Assembly (NCBI GenBank): GCA_001599815.1
Contig: BCIA01000002.1
Coordinates: 2,239,831-2,303,830, forward strand
DNA from: Furcasterigmium furcatum
Lineage: Eukaryota > Ascomycota > Sordariomycetes > Glomerellales > Plectosphaerellaceae
DNA: 64,000 bases
Direction of reading: 5' to 3'
The notes beneath the pieces are model-generated. The model had not been told where the DNA came from. It did no database searches and saw only the letters and a list, made by a program, of their open reading frames with translations. Of the stretch, positions 45,126 to 56,462 are shown piece by piece. The stretch's first letter is position 1. Each line of letters opens with the position of its first letter. A program made the position numbers and the translations under genes.

Positions 45126-47819
45126 GGTTGTCGAAATTCTGGAGTGTTTCGAGAAGGAGTTGAAGATGAGTTCGTTCGGAGAAGCTCAGGCGACGAGATC
45201 CGATATTTGGACGCAGTCTCGTGTTCGGGGGGAGCTGAGTGCTGCTGCTCGGGGTGTCTGTGACCCTATGACGCAACTCGGAGAGGGGTGTGTAAGTGGG
45301 AATGTGGGATGAGACGTGGGACCAGAACCGGATGGAAGGCCCAACGACAACGGCGGCTCTGATTTGACGTGGCACGGGGTGCGTCGGTGGCTGCGAGGTT
45401 GCTCTTCAGCCTCTCAGGAGAGAGATGCCGTCCAACCAAGACTGTGTGATATCACACGCAAGGAACGAAGTCTAGGCGTGGCACTTGACCCGTCCGAGTG
45501 ACCAGGGAAGTGGTGTCAGTATCCCCTTAGGGACTGTCTCTGGCTTGGCGACGGATGGGAGGAAGGGGTGGTGGGATGGATGAGCGGCAAGAGGCAGCTG
45601 TCAAGATCTTTATTGAAGGATAGGTGAAACGAAAAAGATCAGAAAAGAAGGGGGCTGGCAAGTCGGACGAAGAGAGTTTTGTACTTCTTCTCGTCGGCGG
45701 AGATGGGACTCAAAGGGCCGCGAGATGGTGGAGGGTCGTAAAGCCTGCTTTGATGACGAGTCAAGGACAGGGGCGCGATGGTGGACTGGACCGGCTAGGG
45801 AGCCGATGCGATCTGTTAGGGGAGCGCGAGCTAGGTCCGTCGATGCTCGAGGTGGCATGACCATCCAGGGCAACAGGATCCCTGAGAAGGCCAATGGCAC
45901 GACGGCAGCGCCCCTCTGCCAGTCAAGACGTCGAGCCGATGGTGGTGTGCAGATGTCGCCCACTAACGCGAAGCATCTGGTCGCTAGCGAGAGTTCGGCA
46001 CTTGATCCTGACATCGTGGTGGTGGTCGATGCAAGGAGGACCCTGTCTCCCGTCCCCAAGGATGTCGGATCAGTCCTCCACAGGGCCCATCCTCGTTTCT
46101 TTCTCCGCGAGAAAGGGAGCATCTAGCCCATTCGGCACCCTGTCGCCGACCTGAGAGTTGCCTCTTGGGCATCTATCATGGCGTTGAGAATGGAGCAGTT
46201 GGGGGTTACCGATGGCGATCAGGGAAGAATCGCACCCGATGGCCCGCGCCGCGCCCCGACGGCATGGGCTCCGTGAAGCCAGCTTTGAGCTTTCCTTGGC
46301 TTCCAAGCCAGTCCCTTCATGCAGCATCCAGGTCAATGGTCGAGCATTCCGCCTTTGTGACATGGAATGTTTCCACTGGATGGCGAGAGCACGACTGCCT
46401 CGGATTCGTCGCTGGTTGAGCCTCCGAATCTCGAGGAGCGAGCGGGGACGCCCTTGACCGCTGAAATGCTATGACGTCGTTCAGTCATGACAGGACAGCC
46501 TGGTCTGGACAGCCTCTAGCCCCAGGACGACCTGCCTCACCGTCAAATTGCCCAACCATGGCCGGAGACAGCATGCGGCCCTAAAAGGCGCGTCAGGCGC
46601 CGTTGGTAGGTCGGTACAGGTCCACTTGGGTTGATCGGCTCGTGGTCTTTTCGCGGTTTCCTGCCCAACGAATGCCTTAAAAGAAGTGAAGGGCTACTTT
46701 GAAGCAGGGGAATCCCTCCCTCCTGGGTGTCTGTTGGCTTTGCCTGGAGGCTGGATCTTGAGGCTCGAGACTTCCCGGTTTGGGGCCGGCCGGAGACCAC
46801 AGAGACTTGCAGACGGGTTTACTACAACCTATGTTTGCCATTGGCCTTCGACCTGAGAACCCCGGTGATGAGGAGATCCGGCCAAGGTCGGGGAGCACCA
46901 GGAGGCCACGTCGAGTCCAGGTCACCAGAGAGCGTCGACTCTTTCGCGAAGCTGCGGCATGACGAGTTCGAGACCCCGACGTGCTGGTGCCAGATCTACC
47001 CGGCGAGGTTCCTTGCGACGAGGTTGACTGACTTTATCGCCATCCACGCCTTGCCAGAAGCGGACGGAGAAGACAAAGAACTGGACGGCGGGATGCGCGC
47101 CGCCCCGTCTGCCCGTCCCTTGGACTGGCCATAACGTTGAAAATTGGAGACTAATTAGCATTTGTCCTTTGGTGGCGAGCTGTCAACCGTCGGAGGCGAA
47201 CAAGGGCGATGATATTCAGGGATGGCAGATCAAGATTCTGGCGCGAGCATCCCCGTCTCGGCCCAACGACAAGGCGATGGTGTCGCACAAGAACGCCAGG
47301 ATTGGGCAATTGGGGCTCTCGGGCAGATCTGTGTGCCTGTGTGATCCTTGGTGGCCCGTAGTCGGCTTGCGCCTCCGGAGGTAACGTGGGGATGGGCGTT
47401 GGGAGAGAGTTGAAGCAGCTTTTCATGCTGATCAACGTGTTCCATCCGGCGTCGACCTGAATGCCCGGGGAAGATTGAAGCGCATGCACCCCAGAATGGA
47501 AGGAACCATGCAGATGGAGGTCGGTCGGGTATGACAGTTGAGGTAGGCGCTACCTGTCGGACCCTAATTTTCCGCCTTCCACGACAGACATGGCCAGGAT
47601 GGAATCACCCTGGAACTGCCCGACCCAAGACGGGGGTTGGTCCTTCCATTCTTCCAGGTTGATTGTGGCAGCGCATGTCCCAGGACCTCGGCTCTGTCGC
47701 TGACATTGCTGCCCATTTGCAAAAAACATCACCACTTTCACTTCCTGCAGTCGGCAACCACCGTCCCAACTCGGACGCAGCCAGAACCCGAGCGCTCCAG
47801 GGCGTCACGCCTCGGCAAA
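45126..47819. other. gene-poor stretch
   Basis: 2.7 kb, the longest stretch here with no supported gene. Open frames of 60-170 codons overlap on both strands (for example 46122-45610 minus, 46727-47134 plus) with no domain, no consistent codon bias and no splice-linked extension. A non-coding transcript or old decayed sequence cannot be excluded. Confidence 0.5.
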
Positions 47820-48834
47820 ATGGCCACCACCTCCCTGAGGTACTTTCACCTGTTCCTCTCGCTGGCTGTCGGCGCATGCTGGATATGGGCGATCCTGCGC
47901 CTTCGCAGCTACAAGGACCCTACCCGCAAGTTCGTCTCTTCGTTGGAGGTCGCCCTTAGCAACTTCGTCTTGTGAGTCGTCGCACGATGCTTGACGATGC
48001 GCCATCACTGATGATGCCCCGACTCTAGTGCGAGCTTGGCGGCGACCATCGCAGGCTATTCCATCAGGAAGCCAACCGACACCTCCACCTCCCCCGACAA
48101 GATAGCCAGCACCTGGCAACTGTCCAGCCAGTGTGTCTTTGACGTGAGCAGCATCGCGGTTCTCTGGGCCCTGCTTCTCGTCGCCGATGGCCTGTTCCGC
48201 GTCACCCGGTACCCGTGGCACGAGCCCTTCACTCGCAAGAAGGTCTTTACCCTTGCGCCCGTCGTGTCCTGCATGCTGTTCGGTCTCTCGTTCGCATACA
48301 TCCTCTTTGGCCTATTGGTAGTCTGGTCCGCCACGGGCAAGGACGGGGGCGACCTAAATCAGGCGATCGTTTGGCAGGTCATGTTTAATCTGGTCTTGAT
48401 GCTCATTGATTGCATGCTCGCTGCCCTTGGCTATGTTGCCTACCAGCACACGCGGGGCAGCAAGGTTGTCGCGAGTGTAAGTTGATGTCCCGCCTTCCTT
48501 GAGCGATGCGAAAGAACATTTCTGATGAATGCGACCCCAGGCTGGCACTCTCTACTTGTTGGCAGTGGTTCTGTTCGCAGGACGGAATATCGGCAACGTC
48601 CTCTGGGATTGGCAATGGGGGGCACTTGGGACGGCTCTGCCGACAGCCTCGCTCACAGACCTCCACGATGTTTTGGACATGGGCCTGTTCGCGGCGACGC
48701 TCGTGATTCTCACCGTATTGGGCATTCGGGAGCGTGAAGGACTTGCGAGCCCCGGCAGCCAGGACGACAGCGGCTACTCCGCCGTTGCTGGAGACGAGCA
48801 CGAGATGGAAAACCAAGCCCCGAGACAGGACTGA
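47820..48834 (+). CDS. multi-pass membrane protein, tandem copy A
   Basis: Three exons (47820-47971, 48029-48476, 48541-48834) give 297 residues. I do not recognise the family. About seven hydrophobic segments are visible (for example YFHLFLSLAVGACWIWAIL, SIAVLWALLLVADGLF, LAPVVSCMLFGLSFAYILFG, VMFNLVLMLIDCMLAALGYV). A short cytosolic tail carries DDSGYSAVAGDEHEME. The layout of seven spans and no signal peptide is receptor- or channel-like, but no motif supports that. Exon phases (2, then 0) and the 448-base middle exon match the next gene exactly, so the two look like duplicates that have diverged strongly. Confidence 0.75.
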
Positions 48835-49254
48835 GCTTCACGCGAGGCTTTCACAGAGCCGGGCGCAATTGGCGGTTGAGGAGGCGGTGCTGCAGAGTAC
48901 GCCAGCTGCGCCAACAAGCAATAAAATCCTCCAACCAGATCCCTGCGCACAGCCGAGTTGCCAAGCATGGTGTCTAGCCCGTCACCGTGCCTCAGCTCTC
49001 AGCTCAGGCGCTTGGGTGTCTATTCCCCCGATCTTACTTGGAGAGCCGAACAGGGATTTATTATTAAAGAAGACACGCAGCCGTGTTGCGCAGTTAATTG
49101 CAGTCTCTTCGCGAGGAGAATATTTGTCGTCCGACCCGCGAAAAGTCGTGCGCTTCTCCTATCCCGTAGTATTCCAGCCTCGTACGGCCCAACTTTTATC
49201 GACATTCGAAACAGACCCGACTCTCAGATCGGCCCACCTCAAAAGCGCGTCAAA
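48835..49254. promoter_or_regulatory. spacer and promoter of copy B
   Basis: 420 bases between the tandem membrane-protein genes, presumably the terminator of the first and promoter of the second. It has an AT-rich word TTTATTATTAAAG near 49057-49069. No gene is seen. Confidence 0.4.
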
Positions 49255-50495
49255 ATGAGTCTGGCCATCGGGCAGATCGTCATCGTGGGCGTTGCGTCGC
49301 TCGCGTCCTTTGCGTTCTGGATATGCTCCAAGGTCGTCAGCAAGATTCATAAGGATCCGGCGAGGAGCTGGATCCGATCCTTGAGGAGCGCACTCGTTCT
49401 CCTCTGGATGTGAGTCGCCTCCGCGATCAGAGAGCCTTGCTTCCGCCCCAGAGACCAATCGCTGATCAGTTTCCCAAACAGAGCCGGCTTGTTTTCCTGC
49501 GTGGTAGGGGGTCTCCGGTACTCGTCCCTATGGTACTATTCCTCCGGTCTCATGCGGCTATTCTACGTTCTTTCCGCCTTCTCAGGCCTGTTCTTCAACG
49601 TCGCCCAGGCCCTCATTTTTCTCATGTTCATCGACTTGGTCGTCGGCCTCAGCTTCATCAAGAGTGGCGCGTTCAGCAAGAAGGCGCGCAACGCACAGCT
49701 CGCCGGCACCATCGTCATGGGAATCATCATCATGCTCTCCGTCGTCGCGTTCGCTCTTCTCCTCGCCATGAACGTGAACGAGGACTCCGACATGAGTCAT
49801 GTTATACAACCGCACTATCTGCGGCTTGACGCTGCACTCGTCATCATCAATCTCATCTTGTGCGTTGTGGCATTCGGCGTCGCGATTGGCACTGTAATCA
49901 AGTTCAAAAACGTGCCCAACGCCCGCTCGGTAAGACAACTGGCTCCAGCACGTTATCTTTCTAACACTGACCACCCGCTGCGCAGCCGTCTAGCTTCTTC
50001 CTTGGGGCTGCCATTACCAACATGATCCCGCACATTTATAGCATGGCATGGCTCGCGCAGTATGGCTCAGTCTTTAACAATTACTTTTACGCGCCAGAAT
50101 GGCTCGCGATCCTCGGTCCCATTCTGCAGTGGTATCCCACGCTGGTCGTCCTCATCGTCATGTTCGCTCTGGCGGCCAAAAAGAACCCAGGAATGTGGAC
50201 CGTCGCACAACCCATGTCCGGTCCCCAGTACGTGTACCAGCAGCCTCAGTGGTACGGCCAGCCTCAGCAGCAGCCGTATGGTCAGCAGGCGTATGGTCAG
50301 CCTCAGCAACAGTACAGCCAGTACAATGGCAACTACCAGCAGCAGAACATGGGATGGCAACAGCAACCCATGGCTCAGCAGTATGACCAGCCAACAGCAA
50401 CGTCGCCGGTCAACAGGCAGTGGGAGATGAGCAGCACGCCTTCGCAACAGTGGGGGCAGCCCGTTGCCCAGAACCATGTCACGGAGTCCAAGTAG
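49255..50495 (+). CDS. multi-pass membrane protein, tandem copy B, Q/Y/G-rich tail
   Basis: Three exons (49255-49409, 49482-49929, 49986-50495) give 370 residues of an unrecognised family. The membrane part has about seven hydrophobic segments (IGQIVIVGVASLASFAFWIC, LFFNVAQALIFLMFIDLVVG, IVMGIIIMLSVVAFALLLAM, LVIINLILCVVAFGVAIGTV, YPTLVVLIVMFALAA). The last 100 residues are Gln/Tyr/Gly/Pro-rich with repeated QQPYGQQAYGQPQQQ-like units, a prion-like composition expected to face the cytosol. Exon 2 is 448 bases with the same phases as copy A. Function is unknown; a membrane sensor or scaffold that clusters through its tail is possible but speculative. Confidence 0.78.
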
Positions 50496-50641
50496 ACGGG
50501 GAACACATTGGCGAGTCACACAGGAAGGCGTTATACATGACGAGGCATGATCTTGAGGAGAATGATATGATACCACCGGCATCGCGCCGAGATCTATACA
50601 TCTAATGAACACAAACATCTAATCGTCGGGGATGATCCCCA

Positions 50642-51537
50642 TCACTTGTCGTCTTCTTCAGCCGTGTACTCCTCGGGCGCCACGTAGGCTTCGTTGTTCC
50701 ACGTCAATGCCACGTACCTAGGAGGTGGTTAGCGCAGCATCGGGATGGACGGTAATCGTCAACTCACTTGGTGTGGCTGCCTCTTGCGGCGAGCTGGCCT
50801 TTCTTGTTGAAGAAGCTGACCGTAGTGTACGCGAGGGTCTTGCCCACTAATAGGTTGACGGTCAGCAGGATGTTCTGCACAGGCCCAGATATGGGAAGGG
50901 TGACAAACTCTTATCGCAGACGGCGGTGCCAGTGAGGATGTCTCCAGTCACGCCTCCAGGGTTGAGATACGTCACTGGCAGGGAGTTAGCTGCGTTGAAC
51001 AGTGCCTTAGAGCCGCCGACATACCATTGAGATCGGTCGAGACGCCTGTTGCGAAGCGGCCTTTGGAGGCGACGGCAAGGGATCCGCCGAGATCGACCAT
51101 GCTGGCAATGGTGCCGCCATGGATGGTACCGAGACGGTTCTAAAGACTGACATAAGCACCGCCCAGGCGAGGTCATAGACAGTGAGTGGGGCCTAGGCTT
51201 ACGGTGTGATCTTTCTTGATGTTTAGGGAGAAATGGACGGTGCCGTCACTGGCATCGGTGACGCGAAACTGTACAAAATGAGTGAGGATTCGTCATCTAG
51301 GAGGACATTCTGCTCACGTTGTTTCCGAGTAGCCTGTGAGTGTCAGTAACGGATATGGGATCTGTCAACACACCAGAAACTCACCTAGGCTCCAGCCCCG
51401 AGTCCTTTTGAAACGACCTCATAACCTGAGAGGTAGGTGTAAGCTCCTGCAGATGCCATTGCCGAGGTCTGGGGAACGGGGCAGCATACAGACCGCACGA
51501 AGCGGAGAGGTGTCAACGGTGTCAATTTTCCAGCCAT
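50642..51537 (-). CDS. hotdog-fold thioesterase (4HBT superfamily)
   Basis: The core has exons 51385 and upstream, 51333-51318, 51268-51203, 51139-51025, 50974-50909, 50846-50768 and 50717-50642. Spliced, they give MRSFQKDSGLEPRLLGNN, then FRVTDASDGTVHFSL and the signature HGGTIASMVDLGGSLAVAS, then VTYLNPGGVTGDILTGTAVC and LAYTTVSFF. HGG...D is the active-site region of PaaI/ACOT13-like acyl-CoA thioesterases. Starting at the ATG at 51422 the protein has 151 residues. A 43-base intron (51489-51447) with an ATG at 51537 gives 175 residues and a better N-terminus (MAGKLTPLTPLRFVRSELTPT); I prefer this but it is less sure. Exon 51333-51318 has only 16 bases. The gene is divergent from TFB2. Confidence 0.8.
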
Positions 51538-51934
51538 GATAGATGCAGTCGCTTCGGTCTACAGTGAGTAATTGGGCAGCAAGTCTTCTGAGCTTCGCGA
51601 AAGTCTGGAGACTGGACAACTTGCTGTGAGGTCTGGGTCAACCCGAGGCATGGACGGCAATTGACCGGATCCGAGTGCCGGCGCTCGGACCATCCGATCG
51701 GCAGCTGATAAGACCCCGCGATAAGGCCGTCGACCCACCCCGGAGCTTAACTTCGACAGGCGCATCAAAGGCATGCGAATCGTGAAGGGTCCCTCCAACA
51801 AAGCCACCAACTTTCCACGACAACCTTCGCGCAGTACAACTTTCGGCCTCTTGCGCGAAAGGACCACGCAGTAAAGCTGCAACACCGTCCATTCCCTCTT
51901 CTCCGCCGGCGGCTGCCTGCTGTCATCATTCATC
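51538..51934. promoter_or_regulatory. shared divergent promoter, thioesterase and TFB2
   Basis: About 400 bases between two start codons on opposite strands. It includes pyrimidine-rich tracts just before the TFB2 ATG and no clear TATA box, as is usual for housekeeping fungal genes. Confidence 0.5.
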
Positions 51935-53485
51935 ATGTCGGTCGGCTCGGGCCAGGCGCTCCAGCTGGCCGACTACCTGGAGAAGCTGCCTGGAACGACG
52001 TTTAAGAAGCTCTATCTCCAGCCCTCGACCGCCTTTGCAATCTTCCGATGCATGCTCCCGCCTCTGGGTAAGAAGGAGCCTTACTCGGTTGGCGGCTGGC
52101 GCTAACTTGGGCAGGCAAAACGATGGTGTGTTGGCTGCTGTACATGCCCTCCCCCTTCGCGCTGGACGACCTGGACAAGAGGATCGAGGTCGGGGCAAAG
52201 AGGTACGACTACCTTCTTAGTGCTTTCTACCTGTACCTGTGCTGACCTTCTCTGCGCCAGGCAAAAAGACCAGGCCATGACGACTCTGCGAGGACTCCAT
52301 ATCATCCAGATCGTACCCCTCCACCCTGATGACCCCAAAGATCGATCACAGGGGATCCAGCTCACGCCCAACTTCAAGAAGTCGATGCAGCTCGCCCTCG
52401 AAGGCGGAGGCGACCATAAATCCTTCGGCGTGCCCTCCTCACTACCGATCCCTCCCGAAGTCACGATCGATTTCCTCGACCGACACTCACGAAATAAATG
52501 GGATTCCATCCTGCACTACATCGTCAACTGCGCCGTCCCCGGCGTCGTGGACACCGGCGGCCCGAAAGCGTCCGTCAAGGACCTGCTCCTGGCAGGTCAG
52601 CTCATTCGAAGGGACGGCGGTAGAACAATCATCACACAGGCTGGCTTCACGTTCCTGCTCCAGCGCCAGAACGCCCAGGTCTGGACGCTTCTGCTCCTCT
52701 GGCTCGAGCGCGCCCCGGACGCCTCTCTCGGCCTGCAGAACACGGACATGCTGAGTTTTCTCTTCCTCCTTGCGTCCCTCGAGCTAGGTAAGGCCTACGA
52801 CACGAACGAACTGCCAGAAGAGCGCCAGAATATGCTCCCGACACTCATGGACTTCGGTCTCGTCTACATCCCCTCCCACAAGCCCCAGCAATATTTCCCG
52901 ACCCGCCTGGCCACGGACCTGACGAACACGGCCCGGACGCATGTCAACCGCTCCCTCAGCGCCGGCTTCGACGCCGCCACCCGGTCCTCCTCTGAACAGC
53001 GCGGCACCGTCGTACTCGAGACCAACTACCGCATCTACGCCTACACGAACTCCCCCCTCCAGATCGCGGTGCTCACCCTCTTCAGCCGCCCCTCCGTCCG
53101 CTTCCCGGACATGGTCTCCGGCCGCCTGACCCGCGAGTCCATCCGCCGCGCAATCTCCTTCGGCATCACGGCGGACCAGATCATCAGCTACCTCGCCGCG
53201 CACGCGAACGAGCAGATGCACCGCCACTCCGCCGCCGAGGGCAAGCCCGTCCTGCCCCCGACGGTGGTCGACCAGATCCGCCTCTGGCAGCTTGAGACGG
53301 AGCGCATGAAGACGACCTCGGGCTTCCTCTTCCGCGACTTCGACGACGACGCCGAGTACGTCGACGTCGCTCGCTTCGCCGACGAGATCGGCGTGCTCGT
53401 CTGGCGCAACGACCGCCGCCGCATGTTCTTTGCCAGCAAGCACGAGGGCATCAGGGACTTTCTCAAGATGCGCAAGAGGGCGTAG
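51935..53485 (+). CDS. TFB2: TFIIH subunit Tfb2 (p52)
   Basis: Three exons (51935-52067, 52115-52202, 52261-53485) give 481 residues, close to other fungal Tfb2 proteins. Landmarks are ALQLADYLEKLPGTTFKKLY at the N-terminus, GGDHKSFGVPS, FTFLLQRQNAQVWTLLLLWL, FLFLLASLELGKAYDTNEL, YFPTRLATDLT, IVLETNYRIYAYTNSPLQIA (read as VVLETNYRIYAYT) and the C-terminal DEIGVLVWRNDRRRMFFA. Tfb2 anchors and stimulates the XPB/Ssl2 helicase in TFIIH for transcription initiation and nucleotide excision repair, with Tfb5 binding its C-terminus. It is a single-copy essential gene. Introns have GTAAGA/GTACGA donors and GGCAG/GCCAG acceptors. Confidence 0.93.
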
Positions 53486-54317
53486 ATTCTCGGGACAGGG
53501 TGCTGGACTTTCACGGCGCATTGGGACGGGGAATAATGCAGGACTCTGAAGACTGCGGCAAGGCGGTTGGCGTTTCGGTAGGTTGTCTCAATGGCTCGCG
53601 GCATTGCTGTGAGATTATCATATTATACCTTTTGGACAGGAAACATAGTACATCAACATCCAGCTTCACGGCCGTCCGAAAGGTCGGATTCAGGCACCTA
53701 AGTTACTCATGGCAGGTGGCTAGCTACCGGTGCATCTTTCTGCGGCGCTCTTGGGAGCTCCTTCCGCTTTCCTGGCTCCAGTGGCCCGGACGTGCCTGCC
53801 ACACCTCACATGCGGGATATCGCGTCAGGGACATGTCCTGCGTCTCCTTCTTGCGCTCTTCTTCTTCATCCTGCTCACCCACATCACAACACAACAAAAT
53901 ACCAGGCATCTTTCAATCTACCAGACAACACGGCAACACACGTATAACCACCAGCCCCCTCTGATTCCCAGATTCAACAATCATTACTCTGCCCCCACAG
54001 GCTCCCAACGCGCGAACGTCCCCGATGAACCCCCCCGGGAAGGTGTCCGAGCATTGCTTTGCTTCTGCCCGTGAGCAGGCCAAATTCTTCCTTCACGGTG
54101 CGATCATCCTTGTGGCCAGTCTCTTGGCCTTCAATTTTCATCTTCTTCTGTTGCTACCGGGCTTCTCCCGTTAGGATACGGGAGGCAATACGCCTGGCCG
54201 AGATCGACCCAGACCCAGCCTTTTCCACGACCTGGGTGCTATCCTCAAGCACGCTTTTGGTCTCCCAATTTCCGGGCTCGTTACTTTCGCCTTCGCCTAT
54301 CTGGGTGTCGTCCTGCT
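53486..54317. other. intergenic with possible upstream exon
   Basis: About 830 bases. A frame from the ATG at 54025 encodes a hydrophobic span (HGAIILVASLLAFNFHLLLLL) and stops at TAG 54172-54174. A second span follows in the same frame just downstream. This may belong to the next gene; see the entry at 54318. Confidence 0.4.
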
Positions 54318-56462
54318 ATGCATCGAATCATGTCTCCATCGAGTCGACACCCATCGCGTCTCCCTGTTCGGGAGCAGGCTTGTGGTTCCTCTGCCTCTGC
54401 CTCTCCACGACATTATGAACGAGATCTCATCCGAGGCGAAGAAGTTGCCATTACATCGACTTTCGGCTCTTGCGCCGTCGACGGCATCCCTGCCGACTCG
54501 AACGACCAAGGAAGTCCAGCAACCCCTTCCAGCAGACCAGGTACAATCATGGCTTGTCTCGCTCCCACCTCGGACAACGCCGCCAGTCTTTCGAGCCGAA
54601 TCTCGGCCGGCCCTGACATCGCCGGTGCCAATCGAGGAAACCTAGGAAACTCCGACATTCTGTCCGCCAGAGCCGACCCTTCCCAGCACTGCACCGGTCT
54701 CTACTTAGGAATCACCTCCAGTCTCTCCATCCCGGACAGCCCCGCCATCGCAGAAACCTGCACTGGCCTTGCTATCGGAGTCAACCGAGGAACCGGAGGA
54801 CGCTCCACCCATTTTCCCACCGGATCCAACTCGTCCCAGCAATACACTGGTCCCTCGTCAGCCAACCGTCTCCCTCCATGCACACCCTTCCAAAGCTCCT
54901 CTGACCGAACCAGAAGATTTGTCGCTGTCCCCGACTACCACACGTCCGCCTCGGACGAAATACCACTGCAGCGGCAGTGCCGTGGAATGGCTTGCCAAGC
55001 TCTTTCCACCTCCGCATCCCGAGGAGTCCAACTTGGCCAAGACGCCCAAGAGCACCTGCAATGGGCAACTCGGGGACCTTCACCGGGTTCTACTTTCCGG
55101 CACTCAAGCCAACCTGTTGAGAGAAGCGTTGTGGGACATCGGTTCGTGCGCCCCGCTGGTACGAGTTCGGACTCCTCGAGGGCGACTGGACTACCAAGTA
55201 AGACAATTCTCGAATCGCCCACCCACGATTCTTCCACCGGTGCCCGCACTGGGACACATGATCACCGTCGAACAACCCTCGCCGGAACAATCGAGCTCGG
55301 AGGACGAGGACGATATCTTGTGGCTCAAAATCAAGAGGAAGAAGTCCAAGGAGTCGACGGATTCGACGAGGCCCACCTTGCTAGCATGAGTATGCCCTCA
55401 GAGTCTCCCAGAATACAGAGGCACGGCGCGGTGGTCCCCGAAAAGGAGGGAAGCAGCAAACTCACGAGCCAAATGGAGAGAACAGCAAGCATCATCAAGG
55501 AGAAAGCATACCATCTTGCTCCGCCACCCAAACGTCGCCTTGGCCCTCAATTGACCAAGACTATCAGTAGACTCACCAGTCTCACAGCGTCGCTGTCTAG
55601 GGTCTCACTTTCGTCTGAGAGGCAACCCAGCATCTCATCTATCGCAAGCAAGGTAAGTAAGCAATCTGTGACTTCAACGGTATGCTCTGGAACAGGGCAG
55701 TCTGGACTGTCCCTCCTCGAGGAGTCCACCAACGCAGCCGATGTGGCGGCCGACCCCTCTCTGGTCTTCAAAGCACAGCCCTCAGAATTCTGGACTGGTC
55801 GATTTTCTGCCTCGAATGACCACTGCCTCAAGACCCTGCTCAATGCGACAGCCATGAAGGAACGACTTGAGTCAAAACAAACTTCACAACCGAACCGCAA
55901 CAATCCGGTGGTCGGGCCTGTTATCCCACACAGCAACACGACTGCTGCTTTGACAACCTTACCCGCCACTGGTCCTCTGACGTCGTTTCCACTGCAGAGT
56001 TTTGTTTGGAACTCCAGTTCGACTGGCCTCACGAACCTGCTCATGAAGTATGGCGCAGTACAAGATCAAGACGAAGAAGAAGTTCGCCACCTGGTCATTT
56101 TCGCCCACCTTCGGCAGAAATGTATGACTCAGGAAGCTCTTGACAGTCTGTGGGACTGGCAACAGGACTTCGCTCGCAAGGTTCGAAATTCAAGTGTCCT
56201 CCCAGTGGGAGGAACCATGGAGAGAACAACAGGGATGAAGTTTCGAAGTTTCTTGAGAGGTCAGAACCCGATTGTTAGGGTTCGCAAGGGAAACGATCGG
56301 AACAATGACAGTACTTCCGAGGTGTCTGCAAGCAAGGAGACTGCGGATCCGCGGTGCAAGCCTGGCACACTGGAGAAGAAGATGCGACCGAGGTTGATGC
56401 AGACATTCAAGTCTGCCAGTAAGCGAGGAGACCTTGAGGTTGGTCGGGGTTTTGGCATTTGA
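54318..56462 (+). CDS. uncertain gene; hypothetical protein with competing frames
   Basis: The longest frame encodes 714 residues (MHRIMSPSSRHPSR to LEVGRGFGI) and is open from about 54075. Its second half (from about 55390) looks like protein: EFWTGRFSASNDHCLKTLL, EEEVRHLVIFAHLRQKCMTQ and ALDSLWDWQQDFARKVRN. Its first half is only Ser/Gly/Arg-rich. Between 54175 and 55389 the +1-shifted frame reads more convincingly, with a membrane span (GLPISGLVTFAFAYLGVVLL) and AVEWLAKLFPPPHPEE. That frame has stops at 54643 and 54706, which a 168-base intron 54541-54708 (CAG/GTACAA...CTTAG) would remove. A strong donor GTAAGT occurs at 55651. A multi-exon or partly decayed gene is likely and the model is provisional. 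Confidence 0.4.
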   Translation: MHRIMSPSSRHPSRLPVREQACGSSASASPRHYERDLIRGEEVAITSTFGSCAVDGIPADSNDQGSPATPSSRPGTIMACLAPTSDNAASLSSRISAGPDIAGANRGNLGNSDILSARADPSQHCTGLYLGITSSLSIPDSPAIAETCTGLAIGVNRGTGGRSTHFPTGSNSSQQYTGPSSANRLPPCTPFQSSSDRTRRFVAVPDYHTSASDEIPLQRQCRGMACQALSTSASRGVQLGQDAQEHLQWATRGPSPGSTFRHSSQPVERSVVGHRFVRPAGTSSDSSRATGLPSKTILESPTHDSSTGARTGTHDHRRTTLAGTIELGGRGRYLVAQNQEEEVQGVDGFDEAHLASMSMPSESPRIQRHGAVVPEKEGSSKLTSQMERTASIIKEKAYHLAPPPKRRLGPQLTKTISRLTSLTASLSRVSLSSERQPSISSIASKVSKQSVTSTVCSGTGQSGLSLLEESTNAADVAADPSLVFKAQPSEFWTGRFSASNDHCLKTLLNATAMKERLESKQTSQPNRNNPVVGPVIPHSNTTAALTTLPATGPLTSFPLQSFVWNSSSTGLTNLLMKYGAVQDQDEEEVRHLVIFAHLRQKCMTQEALDSLWDWQQDFARKVRNSSVLPVGGTMERTTGMKFRSFLRGQNPIVRVRKGNDRNNDSTSEVSASKETADPRCKPGTLEKKMRPRLMQTFKSASKRGDLEVGRGFGI

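Noticed and set aside
45610..46122. 170-codon minus-strand frame in the gene-poor block
   Set aside because: No domain or splice extension, and a competing plus-strand frame of similar length exists over the same bases.
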